The notes beneath the pieces are model-generated. The model was not told the DNA's origin. It saw only the letters and a list, made by a program, of their open reading frames with translations, and made no database searches. The translations under genes were made by a program, and so were the position numbers. A DNA stretch of 64,000 nucleotides from Paracoccaceae bacterium (GTDB lineage: Bacteria > Pseudomonadota > Alphaproteobacteria > Rhodobacterales > Rhodobacteraceae): NCBI GenBank assembly GCA_024742405.1, contig JANSYP010000001.1:558001-622000 (forward strand), read 5' to 3'. This document shows positions 17,124 to 24,805 of the stretch, piece by piece (position 1 is the first letter of the stretch; each line of letters starts with the position of its first letter).

Positions 17124-18923
17124 ATGCTCGACACGACCCTTACAGATCAGACCGAGGCTTTCATCGAGAGCTTCGGGCGCGCCCTGGAGGAAGGCGATAT
17201 CGCTGCGGCCAAGGAGATGTTTCTGGACGAGTGCTACTGGCGCGACCTCGTGACATTCACTTGGAACATCAAGACCGTGGAGGGCAAGGACCAGGTCGAG
17301 GACATGTTGCGTCACCAGCTGGCCACGACCAGGCCGAGGGGCTGGGCGCTGGCCGAGGGCGAGCTGCCCACTGAAGAGGATGGCGTCACCACCGCCTGGA
17401 TCCGGTTCGAAACCGACGTCGCGCGCGGCTACGGGCTGATGCGCCTGAAGGATGGCAAGATCTGGACCCTGCTCACCACGATGGTCGAGTTGAAGGGCCA
17501 TGAGGAACACAAGGGGTTCGCCCGCCCGCTCGGCGCCAAGCATGGCGCGGGCCGCAACCGGGAGACCTGGAAAGAGGAGCGCGAGCGCGAGGCGGCGGAG
17601 CTGGGCTACAGCACCCAGCCCTATTGCCTGATCATCGGCGGCGGACAGGGCGGCATTGCGCTCGGCGCGCGTCTGCGCCAGCTCGGCGTGCCGACGATCA
17701 TCGTGGAGCGCAACGAACGCCCCGGCGACAGCTGGCGCAACCGCTACAAGTCGCTCTGCCTGCATGACCCGGTCTGGTACGACCACCTGCCCTACATCAA
17801 GTTTCCCGAGAACTGGCCGATCTTCAGCCCCAAGGACAAGATCGGCGACTGGCTGGAAATGTACACCAAGGTGATGGAGCTGAACTACTGGACCCGCACC
17901 ACGGCGAAATCCGCGACTTACGACGAGGACGCCAAGGAATGGACCGTGGTGGTGGACCGCGACGGCGAAGAGGTCGTTCTGAAGCCCAAGCAGCTGGTCA
18001 TGGCCACGGGCATGTCCGGCAAGGCGCGGATGCCCGAGTTCCCCGGTATGGAGAGTTTCAAGGGCGACCAGCAGCATTCGTCGAAGCACCCCGGCCCGGA
18101 CGCCTATCGCGGCAAGAAGGCCGTGGTCGTGGGCTCCAACAACTCCGCCCATGACATCTGTGCAGCCCTTTGGGAGGGTGAGGTCGATGTGACGATGGTC
18201 CAGCGGTCCTCCACCCATATCGTACGCTCCGACACGCTGATGGATGTGGGGCTCGGCGCGCTCTACTCCGAAGAGGCGGTGGCGGCGGGCGTCACCACCG
18301 AAAAGGCGGACCTGATCTTTGCCTCGCTGCCCTATGCGATCCTCGCCGGGTTCCAGGTCCCGGCCTATGCCGAGATGAAGAAGCGCGATGCTGACTTCTA
18401 CGCGGGGCTCGAAAAGGCGGGCTTCTGGCTGGATTGGGGCGACGACGACAGCGGGCTATTCATGAAGTACCTCCGCCGGGGGTCGGGCTATTACATCGAT
18501 ATCGGAGCCAGCCAGCTCATCATCGATGGCGAGATCAAGCTCAAGCGCGGGCAGGTCACCGAGGTCGTCGAGGACGGGGTGATCCTGGACGACGGCAGCA
18601 AGCTGGAGGCCGACCTGATCGTCTATGCCACGGGCTACAACTCCATGAACGGCTGGGTCGCGGACCTGATGGGCCAGGAGATGGCCGACAAGGTCGGCAA
18701 GGTCTGGGGGCTTGGCTCGGACACCACCAAGGACCCGGGCCCCTGGGAGGGCGAGGAGCGCAACATGTGGAAACCGACCCAGCAGGAGGCGCTCTGGTTC
18801 CACGGCGGCAACCTGCACCAGTCGCGCCACTACTCGCAATTCCTCAGCCTGCAGATCAAGGCGCGCATGGAGGGCATCGACACCCCCGTTTACGGACTCC
18901 AGGAGGTCTATCACCTGAGCTAA
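17124..18923 (+). CDS. FAD/NAD(P)-dependent monooxygenase (FMO/BVMO type) with N-terminal NTF2-like domain
   Basis: 599 residues; ATG at 17124 with CCAGGAGG upstream. Residues 1 to ~120 are an NTF2/SnoaL-like fold (FIESFGRALEEGDIAAAKEMFLDECYWRDLVTF). The flavoprotein part begins with the FAD motif IIGGGQGGIALGARL (~171) and has a second, NAD(P)-binding motif VVGSNNSAHDICAAL (~336). The FMO/BVMO fingerprint region reads FKGDQQHSSKHP (~311), with a histidine where BVMOs have tryptophan and FMOs tyrosine or phenylalanine. The late LIVYATGYNSM motif is typical of FMOs. It may oxygenate a ketone, aldehyde or N/S compound in the same pathway as the upstream dehydrogenases. The regulator next door probably controls it. 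Confidence 0.85.
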   Translation: MLDTTLTDQTEAFIESFGRALEEGDIAAAKEMFLDECYWRDLVTFTWNIKTVEGKDQVEDMLRHQLATTRPRGWALAEGELPTEEDGVTTAWIRFETDVARGYGLMRLKDGKIWTLLTTMVELKGHEEHKGFARPLGAKHGAGRNRETWKEEREREAAELGYSTQPYCLIIGGGQGGIALGARLRQLGVPTIIVERNERPGDSWRNRYKSLCLHDPVWYDHLPYIKFPENWPIFSPKDKIGDWLEMYTKVMELNYWTRTTAKSATYDEDAKEWTVVVDRDGEEVVLKPKQLVMATGMSGKARMPEFPGMESFKGDQQHSSKHPGPDAYRGKKAVVVGSNNSAHDICAALWEGEVDVTMVQRSSTHIVRSDTLMDVGLGALYSEEAVAAGVTTEKADLIFASLPYAILAGFQVPAYAEMKKRDADFYAGLEKAGFWLDWGDDDSGLFMKYLRRGSGYYIDIGASQLIIDGEIKLKRGQVTEVVEDGVILDDGSKLEADLIVYATGYNSMNGWVADLMGQEMADKVGKVWGLGSDTTKDPGPWEGEERNMWKPTQQEALWFHGGNLHQSRHYSQFLSLQIKARMEGIDTPVYGLQEVYHLS

Positions 18924-19019
18924 GCCAGACGTCGCGGGCGGCGGTTATTGCGCCGCCCGACACCGCACGTCGATTTGGAGAGCGAAGGGCAATCGGGTGT
19001 TCTCACTTCTTTTGCCGGC

Positions 19020-19293
19020 CAAGGAGCCGTAAAGCAACGGCATCACGGTGAATGCGATCGGTTCGGGGATCATGGGAACCCAAGCGTGGACCGGGCCGGA
19101 CGGTCCGTCCAACAGGTGGACAAACGAGGGCGAAACAGCAGAGGAGTCCAGGAAACGACACCAAGACCTTTCCATTCGGCAGGATGAGGCACAGGCCTCG
19201 GATGACATGGGCAGTCTTGCCGTACAGCTGGCCGCCTCGCCGCACGTGACTGCACAGGCCATCAATGAAGATGGCGCGTCCACCTCGCACTGA
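19020..19293 (+). pseudogene. Remnant of a short-chain dehydrogenase/reductase (C-terminal part)
   Basis: Only the last ~90 residues can be recognised: SNGITVNAIGSGIMGTQAW matches the SDR strand following the catalytic helix, and MGSLAVQLAASPHVTAQAIN matches the late FLAS...TGQ.INVDGG region. A stop codon interrupts the frame just before SNGITVNA, and no catalytic YxxxK part is present upstream. The 96 bp from 18924 to 19019 contain nothing I recognise. Adjacent to a broken 2,3-butanediol-type dehydrogenase, so the two may have been one pathway. Confidence 0.6.
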
Positions 19294-19383
19294 GGGGCGC
19301 CCTCGGGGGGAACGCGCAGTTCATCGGCGGCCTGTCTCTTGGGGGGCGGCGGCGCGACACAGCATGAAACAAGAGACCCGACT

Positions 19384-20090
19384 GAAGCAGCATGGTGGCA
19401 TCCCGCCAAGGACATTCGCGTCGAGGATGTGGACGAACCTGCGCCCGGATCGGGGCAGGTCGAGTTCATGGGGCGTGGACGGGGATCTGCGGCAGCTATC
19501 GGCATGGATAGCTCGCCGGGCCGATCTTTGTGCCGGTCGCGGACAGGCATCCGCTGAGCGGCGGCAAGGCGCCTAGCGTGGTGGGGCACGAATACTGCGG
19601 CGAGATCACGGAACTCGGCCAAGGGTTGGAGAACCTGTCGGTCGGCGATCGGACCGTGAGCGAGCCGATCTTTGCCTGCGGCGCCTACCCGCGCTACGGG
19701 GACGGCAGATACAACCTGTTCGAAAAGCTCGGACCAGTCGGCCTTTCCGGCGGCTGGGGCGGGGTCGCGGCCTATTCAGTGGTGCCCGCACGCAGGGCCC
19801 ACAAGATGCCCGAAAATCTGTCGATGGAACAAGGCGTGCGGGTGGAACCCACCGCGGTCGCGCTGCACGCGGTGCGCACGAGCAAGATCCGGGTGGGAAC
19901 GCGAGATCAAGGGCACAATCGCCTTTCGCAATGTCTGTCCGGCGGTGGTGGCGCTGATGCGGCAGGGTCTTTTCCGGGCCGAGAACCTGGGGACCAACCG
20001 CATTTCGATCAAGGAGATCATAGTGCAGGGATTGAGGTACTCGCGCCGGAGAAATCGCAGATCAAGGTGCTGGTGAAGGCGTCGAACCGA
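19384..20090 (+). pseudogene. Broken zinc-dependent alcohol (2,3-butanediol-type) dehydrogenase
   Basis: Fragments of one MDR/zinc-alcohol dehydrogenase lie in three frames. Frame one gives HPAKDIRVEDVDEPAPGSGQVEF (N-terminus). The frame from about 19530 gives PVADRHPLSGGKAPSVVGHEYCGEI, then VGDRTVSEPIFACGAYPRYGDGRYNLFEKLG and ENLSMEQGVRVEPTAVALHAVRTSKIRVG. Most of the following Rossmann domain is missing. A third frame gives EIKGTIAFRNVCPAVVALMRQG and AENLGTNRISIKEIIVQG, and the tail VLAPEKSQIKVLV returns to the second frame. Two of the structural-zinc cysteines have also been lost (ACGAYPRYGDGRYNLFE). The start codon appears mutated. Homology to butanediol/acetoin dehydrogenases is from recalled family patterns. 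Confidence 0.8.
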
Positions 20091-20201
20091 GCCGCTGTGC
20101 CACGCGCAGGGCGGCGCAGCGCGCAGACCCTTGGCGTCCGCCGCGCCGCCGGCCCGGTGCGGCCGCTCTCTAGGCGCAATTGGCCTTTACCGTTACGGCT
20201 G

Positions 20202-20217
20202 TGCAAAATACATTTCA
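20202..20217. promoter_or_regulatory. Candidate RpiR operator at the rpiR-type gene start
   Basis: TGCAAAATACATTTCA is an imperfect dyad of the TGAAA...TTTCA type found for several RpiR/SIS regulators. It ends five bases before the ATG at 20222, suggesting autoregulation. Confidence 0.4.
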
Positions 20218-20221
20218 TGGC

Positions 20222-21067
20222 ATGTCGAGCGTTTCGCGTCTCTCCCTCGTTGCCCGGATCCGTGAGGCGCTCCCTGATCTTCATGCGAGCGAGCGTCGCC
20301 TGGCTGACGTCGTGCTCAACTTTCCAGGCGACCTGGCGAGCTATACCGCAACCGAGCTTGCGCAGCTCGCCAATGTCTCCAACGCCACGGTTTCGCGCTT
20401 CGTGCGCAAGCTCGGCTACGGGTCGTTCGAGGAAGCGCGGCAGGCCGTCCGTGCCGAACAGCAGACCGGCGCGCCGCTCTTTCGCTTCGGTTCCGGCAAT
20501 GCGCCGACCGACGGGATCGTGGCCGCGCATCTCGAACAGTCCCGGCTAAACCTCGAACGGACCTATTCGATCTTTGATGATGGCGCGCTGGACGCCATTG
20601 CGATGGCAATCCTTGCCGCGCCGCGCGTGCGGGTGATCGGATTTCGGGCTGGCCAGTCCTTTGCCCGATATCTCGGCTGGCAGTTGTCACAGATCTGTCG
20701 GGAAATCAGTGTTTTACCGAGGGACGGAGAAACGCTGGCCGAAAGCCTCCCGGGGCTTGGCCGCGGCGATTGCGTGATCGTCATTGCGCTGCGCCGCGCG
20801 CCTGCGGCCCTCACGGGGGTTGTCGAGGCGCTGTCCGAGACCAACGCCGACGTCGCGCTGATCGGGGATCTGCCGCGGCTCGATGCGCTGCCTGCACGCT
20901 GGCGCGTGTCCTGTGCCACGAGCGCGCCGGGGCCGCTGCTGAACCACATTTCGGTCATGGCCATGTGCAATCTTATCGCCGCGCGGGTGATCGACCTGTC
21001 GGGACCGGCGGGCCGCCAGAGGATGCGGGCGATCGAAGACGCCCATACCCGGCTGGGCGAACTCTGA
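20222..21067 (+). CDS. RpiR-family transcriptional regulator (HTH + SIS)
   Basis: 281 residues. The N-terminal HTH_6 domain reads IREALPDLHASERRLADVVLNFPGDLASYTATELAQLANVSNATVSRFVRKLGYGSFEEAR. The C-terminal half is a SIS sugar-phosphate-isomerase fold (RVRVIGFRAGQSFARYLGWQL, then GDCVIVIALRRAP). SIS domains usually bind phosphosugars, but RpiR members also control amino-acid and nucleoside transport. I use ATG 20222; GTG 20201 is in frame too. There is no clear ribosome site. It sits upstream of a TRAP operon on the same strand; a GAAAA/TTTTC dyad before that operon makes it the likely regulator. Confidence 0.88.
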   Translation: MSSVSRLSLVARIREALPDLHASERRLADVVLNFPGDLASYTATELAQLANVSNATVSRFVRKLGYGSFEEARQAVRAEQQTGAPLFRFGSGNAPTDGIVAAHLEQSRLNLERTYSIFDDGALDAIAMAILAAPRVRVIGFRAGQSFARYLGWQLSQICREISVLPRDGETLAESLPGLGRGDCVIVIALRRAPAALTGVVEALSETNADVALIGDLPRLDALPARWRVSCATSAPGPLLNHISVMAMCNLIAARVIDLSGPAGRQRMRAIEDAHTRLGEL

Positions 21068-21156
21068 ACCTTCGCGAACTGCCCGATTGTACGGCAATTT
21101 GAGGCACGATTGCCGCGTGTGGCAGCATCAGGGACGATTTATGGTGACGAGGTTAT

Positions 21157-21170
21157 GAAAAAATCTTTTC
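21157..21170. promoter_or_regulatory. Candidate RpiR operator before the TRAP operon
   Basis: GAAAA-AATC-TTTTC, perfect 5-bp arms, 83 bp upstream of the dctP-type start. The pattern is similar to the dyad at 20202-20217 and to known RpiR-family sites. Confidence 0.5.
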
Positions 21171-21252
21171 TTGTTCGCCATCTGCGAAAGAGTGTTTTCC
21201 CAAGGTCCGTGTTGATTCCGGACTGGTGCTTGGACAGGAAAGGACATCGCCG

Positions 21253-22233
21253 ATGACTCTCTCACGAAAGACGCTTTTCGCGACCGCCGCCGCGCTGACG
21301 CTGCCGTTGTCCGCGGCCGCCGAGACGGTGCTTCAGATCAACTCCTCGCTGCCCGAGGGGTCCTTTGCCCATGTCTTCCTGCAGGAATACGAGAAGCAGC
21401 TCGAAGCCGCCGCACCGGGCGAGATCGACGTCCAGATCTTCATGTCGAACACGTTGGGCTCCGAAGAGGACGTACTCCAGGGCCTGACGCTGGGCACCCA
21501 CAACGCGTCGCTGTCCGCATCGGCCGTGTCCCAGATCAACCCGCGCACCTCGATCTTCGATCTGCCCTATCTCTTCGAGGACCGCGCCGCCGTTCAGACC
21601 TTTGCCGAGAGCCCGGCAGGGGAGATGCTGGCCGAAGGCTTCGACGGGACCGGCATGGTTCTGGCCGCGATGTGGGACAACGGGTTCCGGCAGATCACAA
21701 ACAAGGTGCGGCCCATCGTGGTGCCCGCCGATCTGGACGGGCTCAAGATCCGGACCCCGACCAACCGCCAGCGCGTGGAGATGTTCAACACGCTCGGTGC
21801 GAACGCCACGCCGCTGTCGTTCGGCGAGGTTTATTCCGCGCTCGACCAAGGCACCATCGATGGGCAGGAAAACCCCGCCCAGGTGGTCGACAGCGCCAAG
21901 CTCTTCGAGGTGCAGGACTACATGTCGCTCTCCAACCATGTCTATCTGCCGACCTTCCTGGTGTTCGGCGAACCCTATCTGAACGGGCTCGATCCCGAGC
22001 TGCGGGAGACGATACTGCGTGTGGCGGCCGAGGTCGCGCCCTGGACCTTTGAATGGGGCGAAACAACGGATGCCGAGACCATTGCCGCCCTGTCCGAAAA
22101 GCTCGAGGTCAACGAGGTCGATTTTCCGGCATTCCAGGCCGCGGCAGCTCCGCTCTATGACAGCCCGACATTTGTCGAGGTGATCGGTTCGGACATGATC
22201 GACGCCACGCGCTCTGCACTCGGGATCCAGTGA
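21253..22233 (+). CDS. dctP: TRAP transporter solute-binding protein, DctP family
   Basis: 326 residues with a signal peptide (cleavage near AAAETVL). The start at 21253 has AGGAAAGGA upstream. DctP features are LQINSSLPEGSFAHVFLQEYEKQLE, SNTLGSEEDVLQGLTLGT and the arginine-containing substrate region GLKIRTPTNRQRVEMFNTLGANATPLSFGEVYSALDQGTIDGQENP. In this family the arginine in LKIRTP binds a carboxylate, so the substrate is probably an organic acid. It is first in a four-gene run dctP-dctQ-dctM-racemase-like. Confidence 0.93.
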   Translation: MTLSRKTLFATAAALTLPLSAAAETVLQINSSLPEGSFAHVFLQEYEKQLEAAAPGEIDVQIFMSNTLGSEEDVLQGLTLGTHNASLSASAVSQINPRTSIFDLPYLFEDRAAVQTFAESPAGEMLAEGFDGTGMVLAAMWDNGFRQITNKVRPIVVPADLDGLKIRTPTNRQRVEMFNTLGANATPLSFGEVYSALDQGTIDGQENPAQVVDSAKLFEVQDYMSLSNHVYLPTFLVFGEPYLNGLDPELRETILRVAAEVAPWTFEWGETTDAETIAALSEKLEVNEVDFPAFQAAAAPLYDSPTFVEVIGSDMIDATRSALGIQ

Positions 22234-22237
22234 TCTG

Positions 22238-22777
22238 ATGCAGGAGCCTGCTGCAATGGACCGTCTGGGCGATGCACTGACCCGGCTCGACCGCTGGGTC
22301 GGTGCGGTGCTCGACGCCATGGTGATCGCCCTGGCCGGGCTCCTGCTGGTGCTGCTGAACTGGGCGGTCTTCGCCCGGTTCGTCCTGAACGACAGCGTGT
22401 CCTGGGGCGAGGAGCTGCCCGCCCATCTGCTGGCCGTGCTGACCTTCATCGGCGCGGCCTACCTCACGCGCACGAATGAGCATCTGGGCTTCGATGCGGT
22501 GCTGCGGATCCTGCCGGCCCGCGCGATGCGGTGGGTCATGGCCGCAAACCTTGCGCTCATGGCCGGGTTCGGCGCGTTGCTGGCCTGGTATGGCGGGATC
22601 GCGGCGATGAGTTTTGCCGGGCGCTCGCTGATTTCCGTGGATCTGAGCATGGCGATGTTCCGCGCCGCGATGCCGGTGGGCGGTGCCCTGATCACGGCCT
22701 TCTGCACGGTGCGGCTGGTGGGCGTTCTGACCGGCCGGATCGACCCAGAGGCCCTCTTGCCCGAAAGCGACGCGTGA
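22238..22777 (+). CDS. dctQ: TRAP transporter small permease, DctQ family
   Basis: 179 residues with four hydrophobic segments, the normal DctQ topology. The conserved NWAVFARFVLNDSVSWGEELPAHLLAVLTFIGAAYLTRTNEHLGFD region fits the family. The start lies 4 bp after dctP; an alternative ATG is at 22256. The stop codon overlaps the dctM start. It pairs with DctM in the sodium-driven uptake complex. Confidence 0.9.
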   Translation: MQEPAAMDRLGDALTRLDRWVGAVLDAMVIALAGLLLVLLNWAVFARFVLNDSVSWGEELPAHLLAVLTFIGAAYLTRTNEHLGFDAVLRILPARAMRWVMAANLALMAGFGALLAWYGGIAAMSFAGRSLISVDLSMAMFRAAMPVGGALITAFCTVRLVGVLTGRIDPEALLPESDA

Positions 22778-24063
22778 TGCTGCTTGACCCCGGCTGGACC
22801 ATTCTGATTCTTCTCCTCATTCTGCTGATCGCGGGGCTGCCCATCGCCTTCGTGCTCGGCGTGACGGCGGCGACCATGATCCTGCTCGACCCGTCCGTGG
22901 TGCCGCAGATCATCGGGCTCATTCCGTTCGGCGGGGCCAACAACTATCTGCTGGTCGCGGCACTGCTCTTCATGATCGCGGGCGAGATCATGAACCAAGG
23001 GCGCATTGCAGAGAAGCTCATCGCTTTTGCCTCGTCGCTGGTGGGCCATATCCGCGGTGGGCTGGCCCATGTCAACATTCTGACATCGCTGTTCTTTTCC
23101 GAGATTTCGGGCACTGCCACCTCGGATGCGGCCGCGATCGGTTCGGTGATGATCCCGCAGATGCGCAAGCGTGGCTATCCGGCGGCCTTTGCGGCGGCTG
23201 TGACCTCGACCTCGGCCACGATGGCGATCATCGTGCCGCCGTCGCTGAACCTGATCCTCTATGCCTATGTTGCCAACGCCTCGATTGCGGAGCTTTTCGC
23301 GGCAGGTATTCTGCCCGGCATCATGGTCTGCGCGCTGCTGATGGGGACCGCCTATCTGATCTCGGTGCGGCGGGGTTATCCGACCGAAGGCGCGTTTTCC
23401 TGGAAGCGCGTAGGCGAGACCGGCAAGGACGCGGCAATCCCGCTGACCCTGCCGATCCTCGTGCTGGTGGGCATTCTGGGCGGTGTGTTCACCGCGACGG
23501 AGGCCGGGGCCATCGCGGCCTTCTGGTCGATCGTGCTGGCGGCGTTCGTCTATCGCACGGTCAAGCTGGGCACCCTGATCGACACTCTCCGCGTTGCCGG
23601 CAAGCGATCGGCGATGCTGATGTTCATCGTGGCGACCTCGACGCTCTTGGGCTGGTATCTGACCAACCAGCGCATTCCGCAGGACATCGCCGAAGCGATC
23701 CTCGGCATCTCGGAGAGCTACTGGGTTGTTCTGCTGGCCATCAATGTCTTCTTCCTGCTCGCGGGTACGATCATTCACGGCACACCGGCCATTCTGATGC
23801 TGGTGCCGATCTTTCTGCCGCTGGCCGACCAGCTGGGTATCGACCGGGTGCATTTCGGGCTGATCCTCACGATCAACCTGGGCATCGGGCAGCAGACCCC
23901 GCCCGTGGCGTCGGTCGTGCTCATCACCTGCGCCATCGCCAAGATCTCCATCGCCAAGATCATTCCTTCGATGCTGTGGTTCATCGGCGCGATGCTGGTC
24001 GCGCTGCTGATCATCAATGTCTTTCCGGCCGTCTCGCTCTGGTTGCCGTCCGTGATCCTCTGA
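22777..24063 (+). CDS. dctM: TRAP transporter large permease, DctM family
   Basis: 428 residues, about 12 membrane segments. DctM signatures include GLPIAFVLGVTAATMILLD, FFSEISGTATSDAAAIGSVMIPQMRKRGYP and the second-half repeat GTIIHGTPAILMLVPIFLPLADQLGIDRVHFGLI. The ATG at 22777 overlaps the dctQ stop (TGATG), and its own stop overlaps the next gene in the same way. This is the ion-coupled transport subunit of the TRAP system. Confidence 0.93.
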   Translation: MLLDPGWTILILLLILLIAGLPIAFVLGVTAATMILLDPSVVPQIIGLIPFGGANNYLLVAALLFMIAGEIMNQGRIAEKLIAFASSLVGHIRGGLAHVNILTSLFFSEISGTATSDAAAIGSVMIPQMRKRGYPAAFAAAVTSTSATMAIIVPPSLNLILYAYVANASIAELFAAGILPGIMVCALLMGTAYLISVRRGYPTEGAFSWKRVGETGKDAAIPLTLPILVLVGILGGVFTATEAGAIAAFWSIVLAAFVYRTVKLGTLIDTLRVAGKRSAMLMFIVATSTLLGWYLTNQRIPQDIAEAILGISESYWVVLLAINVFFLLAGTIIHGTPAILMLVPIFLPLADQLGIDRVHFGLILTINLGIGQQTPPVASVVLITCAIAKISIAKIIPSMLWFIGAMLVALLIINVFPAVSLWLPSVIL

Positions 24064-24758
24064 TGCGCCTGCTGATCGTGAACCCCAACACGTCCTCGGG
24101 CGTGACGGCGCGCATCCGCGAGGCCGCCGAGGCCGTCGCCCATCCCGGCGACATCTTCACCGTCTGCTCGGCCGCCTTCGGGCCGGAACTGATCGTGACG
24201 GCCGAGGACACCAGGCTTGCTGTGGAGGGCGTGCTCGCCGCGGTCGCGGCGCACCGCGCGCCGGTGGATGGGATTGTGTTGGCGTCCTTTGGTGATACCG
24301 GCGCCGACGAGGTGCGGGCGTTGCGGCCCGGGCTGCCGGTGGTGGGGATCGCGGCGGCGGCTTATGCCGCGGCGCGCACGCTGGGCGGGCCGTTCGGAAT
24401 TGTGACCTTCGGGACGCGACTCGCGCCGGCCCTGCGCCAGAGCGCCGAACGCCATGGCCACGGCGATCTGCTGCTCGGCGTGGAGGCCCTGGATGATGTC
24501 GATATTGGGGACCCGGGCAGCGTGCAGGCGCGCTGTGCCGGGGGCCTTGCCGATCTTGCCCGAGGCATGGCCGCGCAGGGGGCCGCATCGGTCGTGCTCG
24601 GCGGCGGGCCGCTGGCAGGCCTTGCCGGAAAGATCGACGCGGGCCTCCCGGTCATCGATGGCACGCAGGCCGCGGTGGGGCTCTTGCGCGGATTGACCCG
24701 GCCGCAGGATGGTGGGCCGCCCGCACAAACCGATCTGCCGGTCGATCAGGCGGTCTGA
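24063..24758 (+). CDS. Asp/Glu/hydantoin racemase-superfamily protein lacking catalytic cysteines
   Basis: 231 residues, translationally coupled to dctM (TGATG at 24061-24065). The fold is clear: MRLLIVNPNTSSGVTARI at the N-terminus and the internal pseudo-symmetry of hydantoin/Asp-Glu racemases. Hydantoin racemase uses two cysteines near positions 76 and 181. Here the first position reads VLASFGDTG with serine and the second VLGGGPLAG with glycine. The two cysteines that remain (about residue 35 and in QARCAGG) are elsewhere. It is therefore probably not a two-base racemase. It may be a lyase, isomerase or binding protein acting on the TRAP substrate. Confidence 0.85.
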   Translation: MRLLIVNPNTSSGVTARIREAAEAVAHPGDIFTVCSAAFGPELIVTAEDTRLAVEGVLAAVAAHRAPVDGIVLASFGDTGADEVRALRPGLPVVGIAAAAYAAARTLGGPFGIVTFGTRLAPALRQSAERHGHGDLLLGVEALDDVDIGDPGSVQARCAGGLADLARGMAAQGAASVVLGGGPLAGLAGKIDAGLPVIDGTQAAVGLLRGLTRPQDGGPPAQTDLPVDQAV

Positions 24759-24805
24759 AGAGCCCGCGCCGGGCATTCGCGAGGGTCGCTGCCGCGGCGC
24801 CGTTC

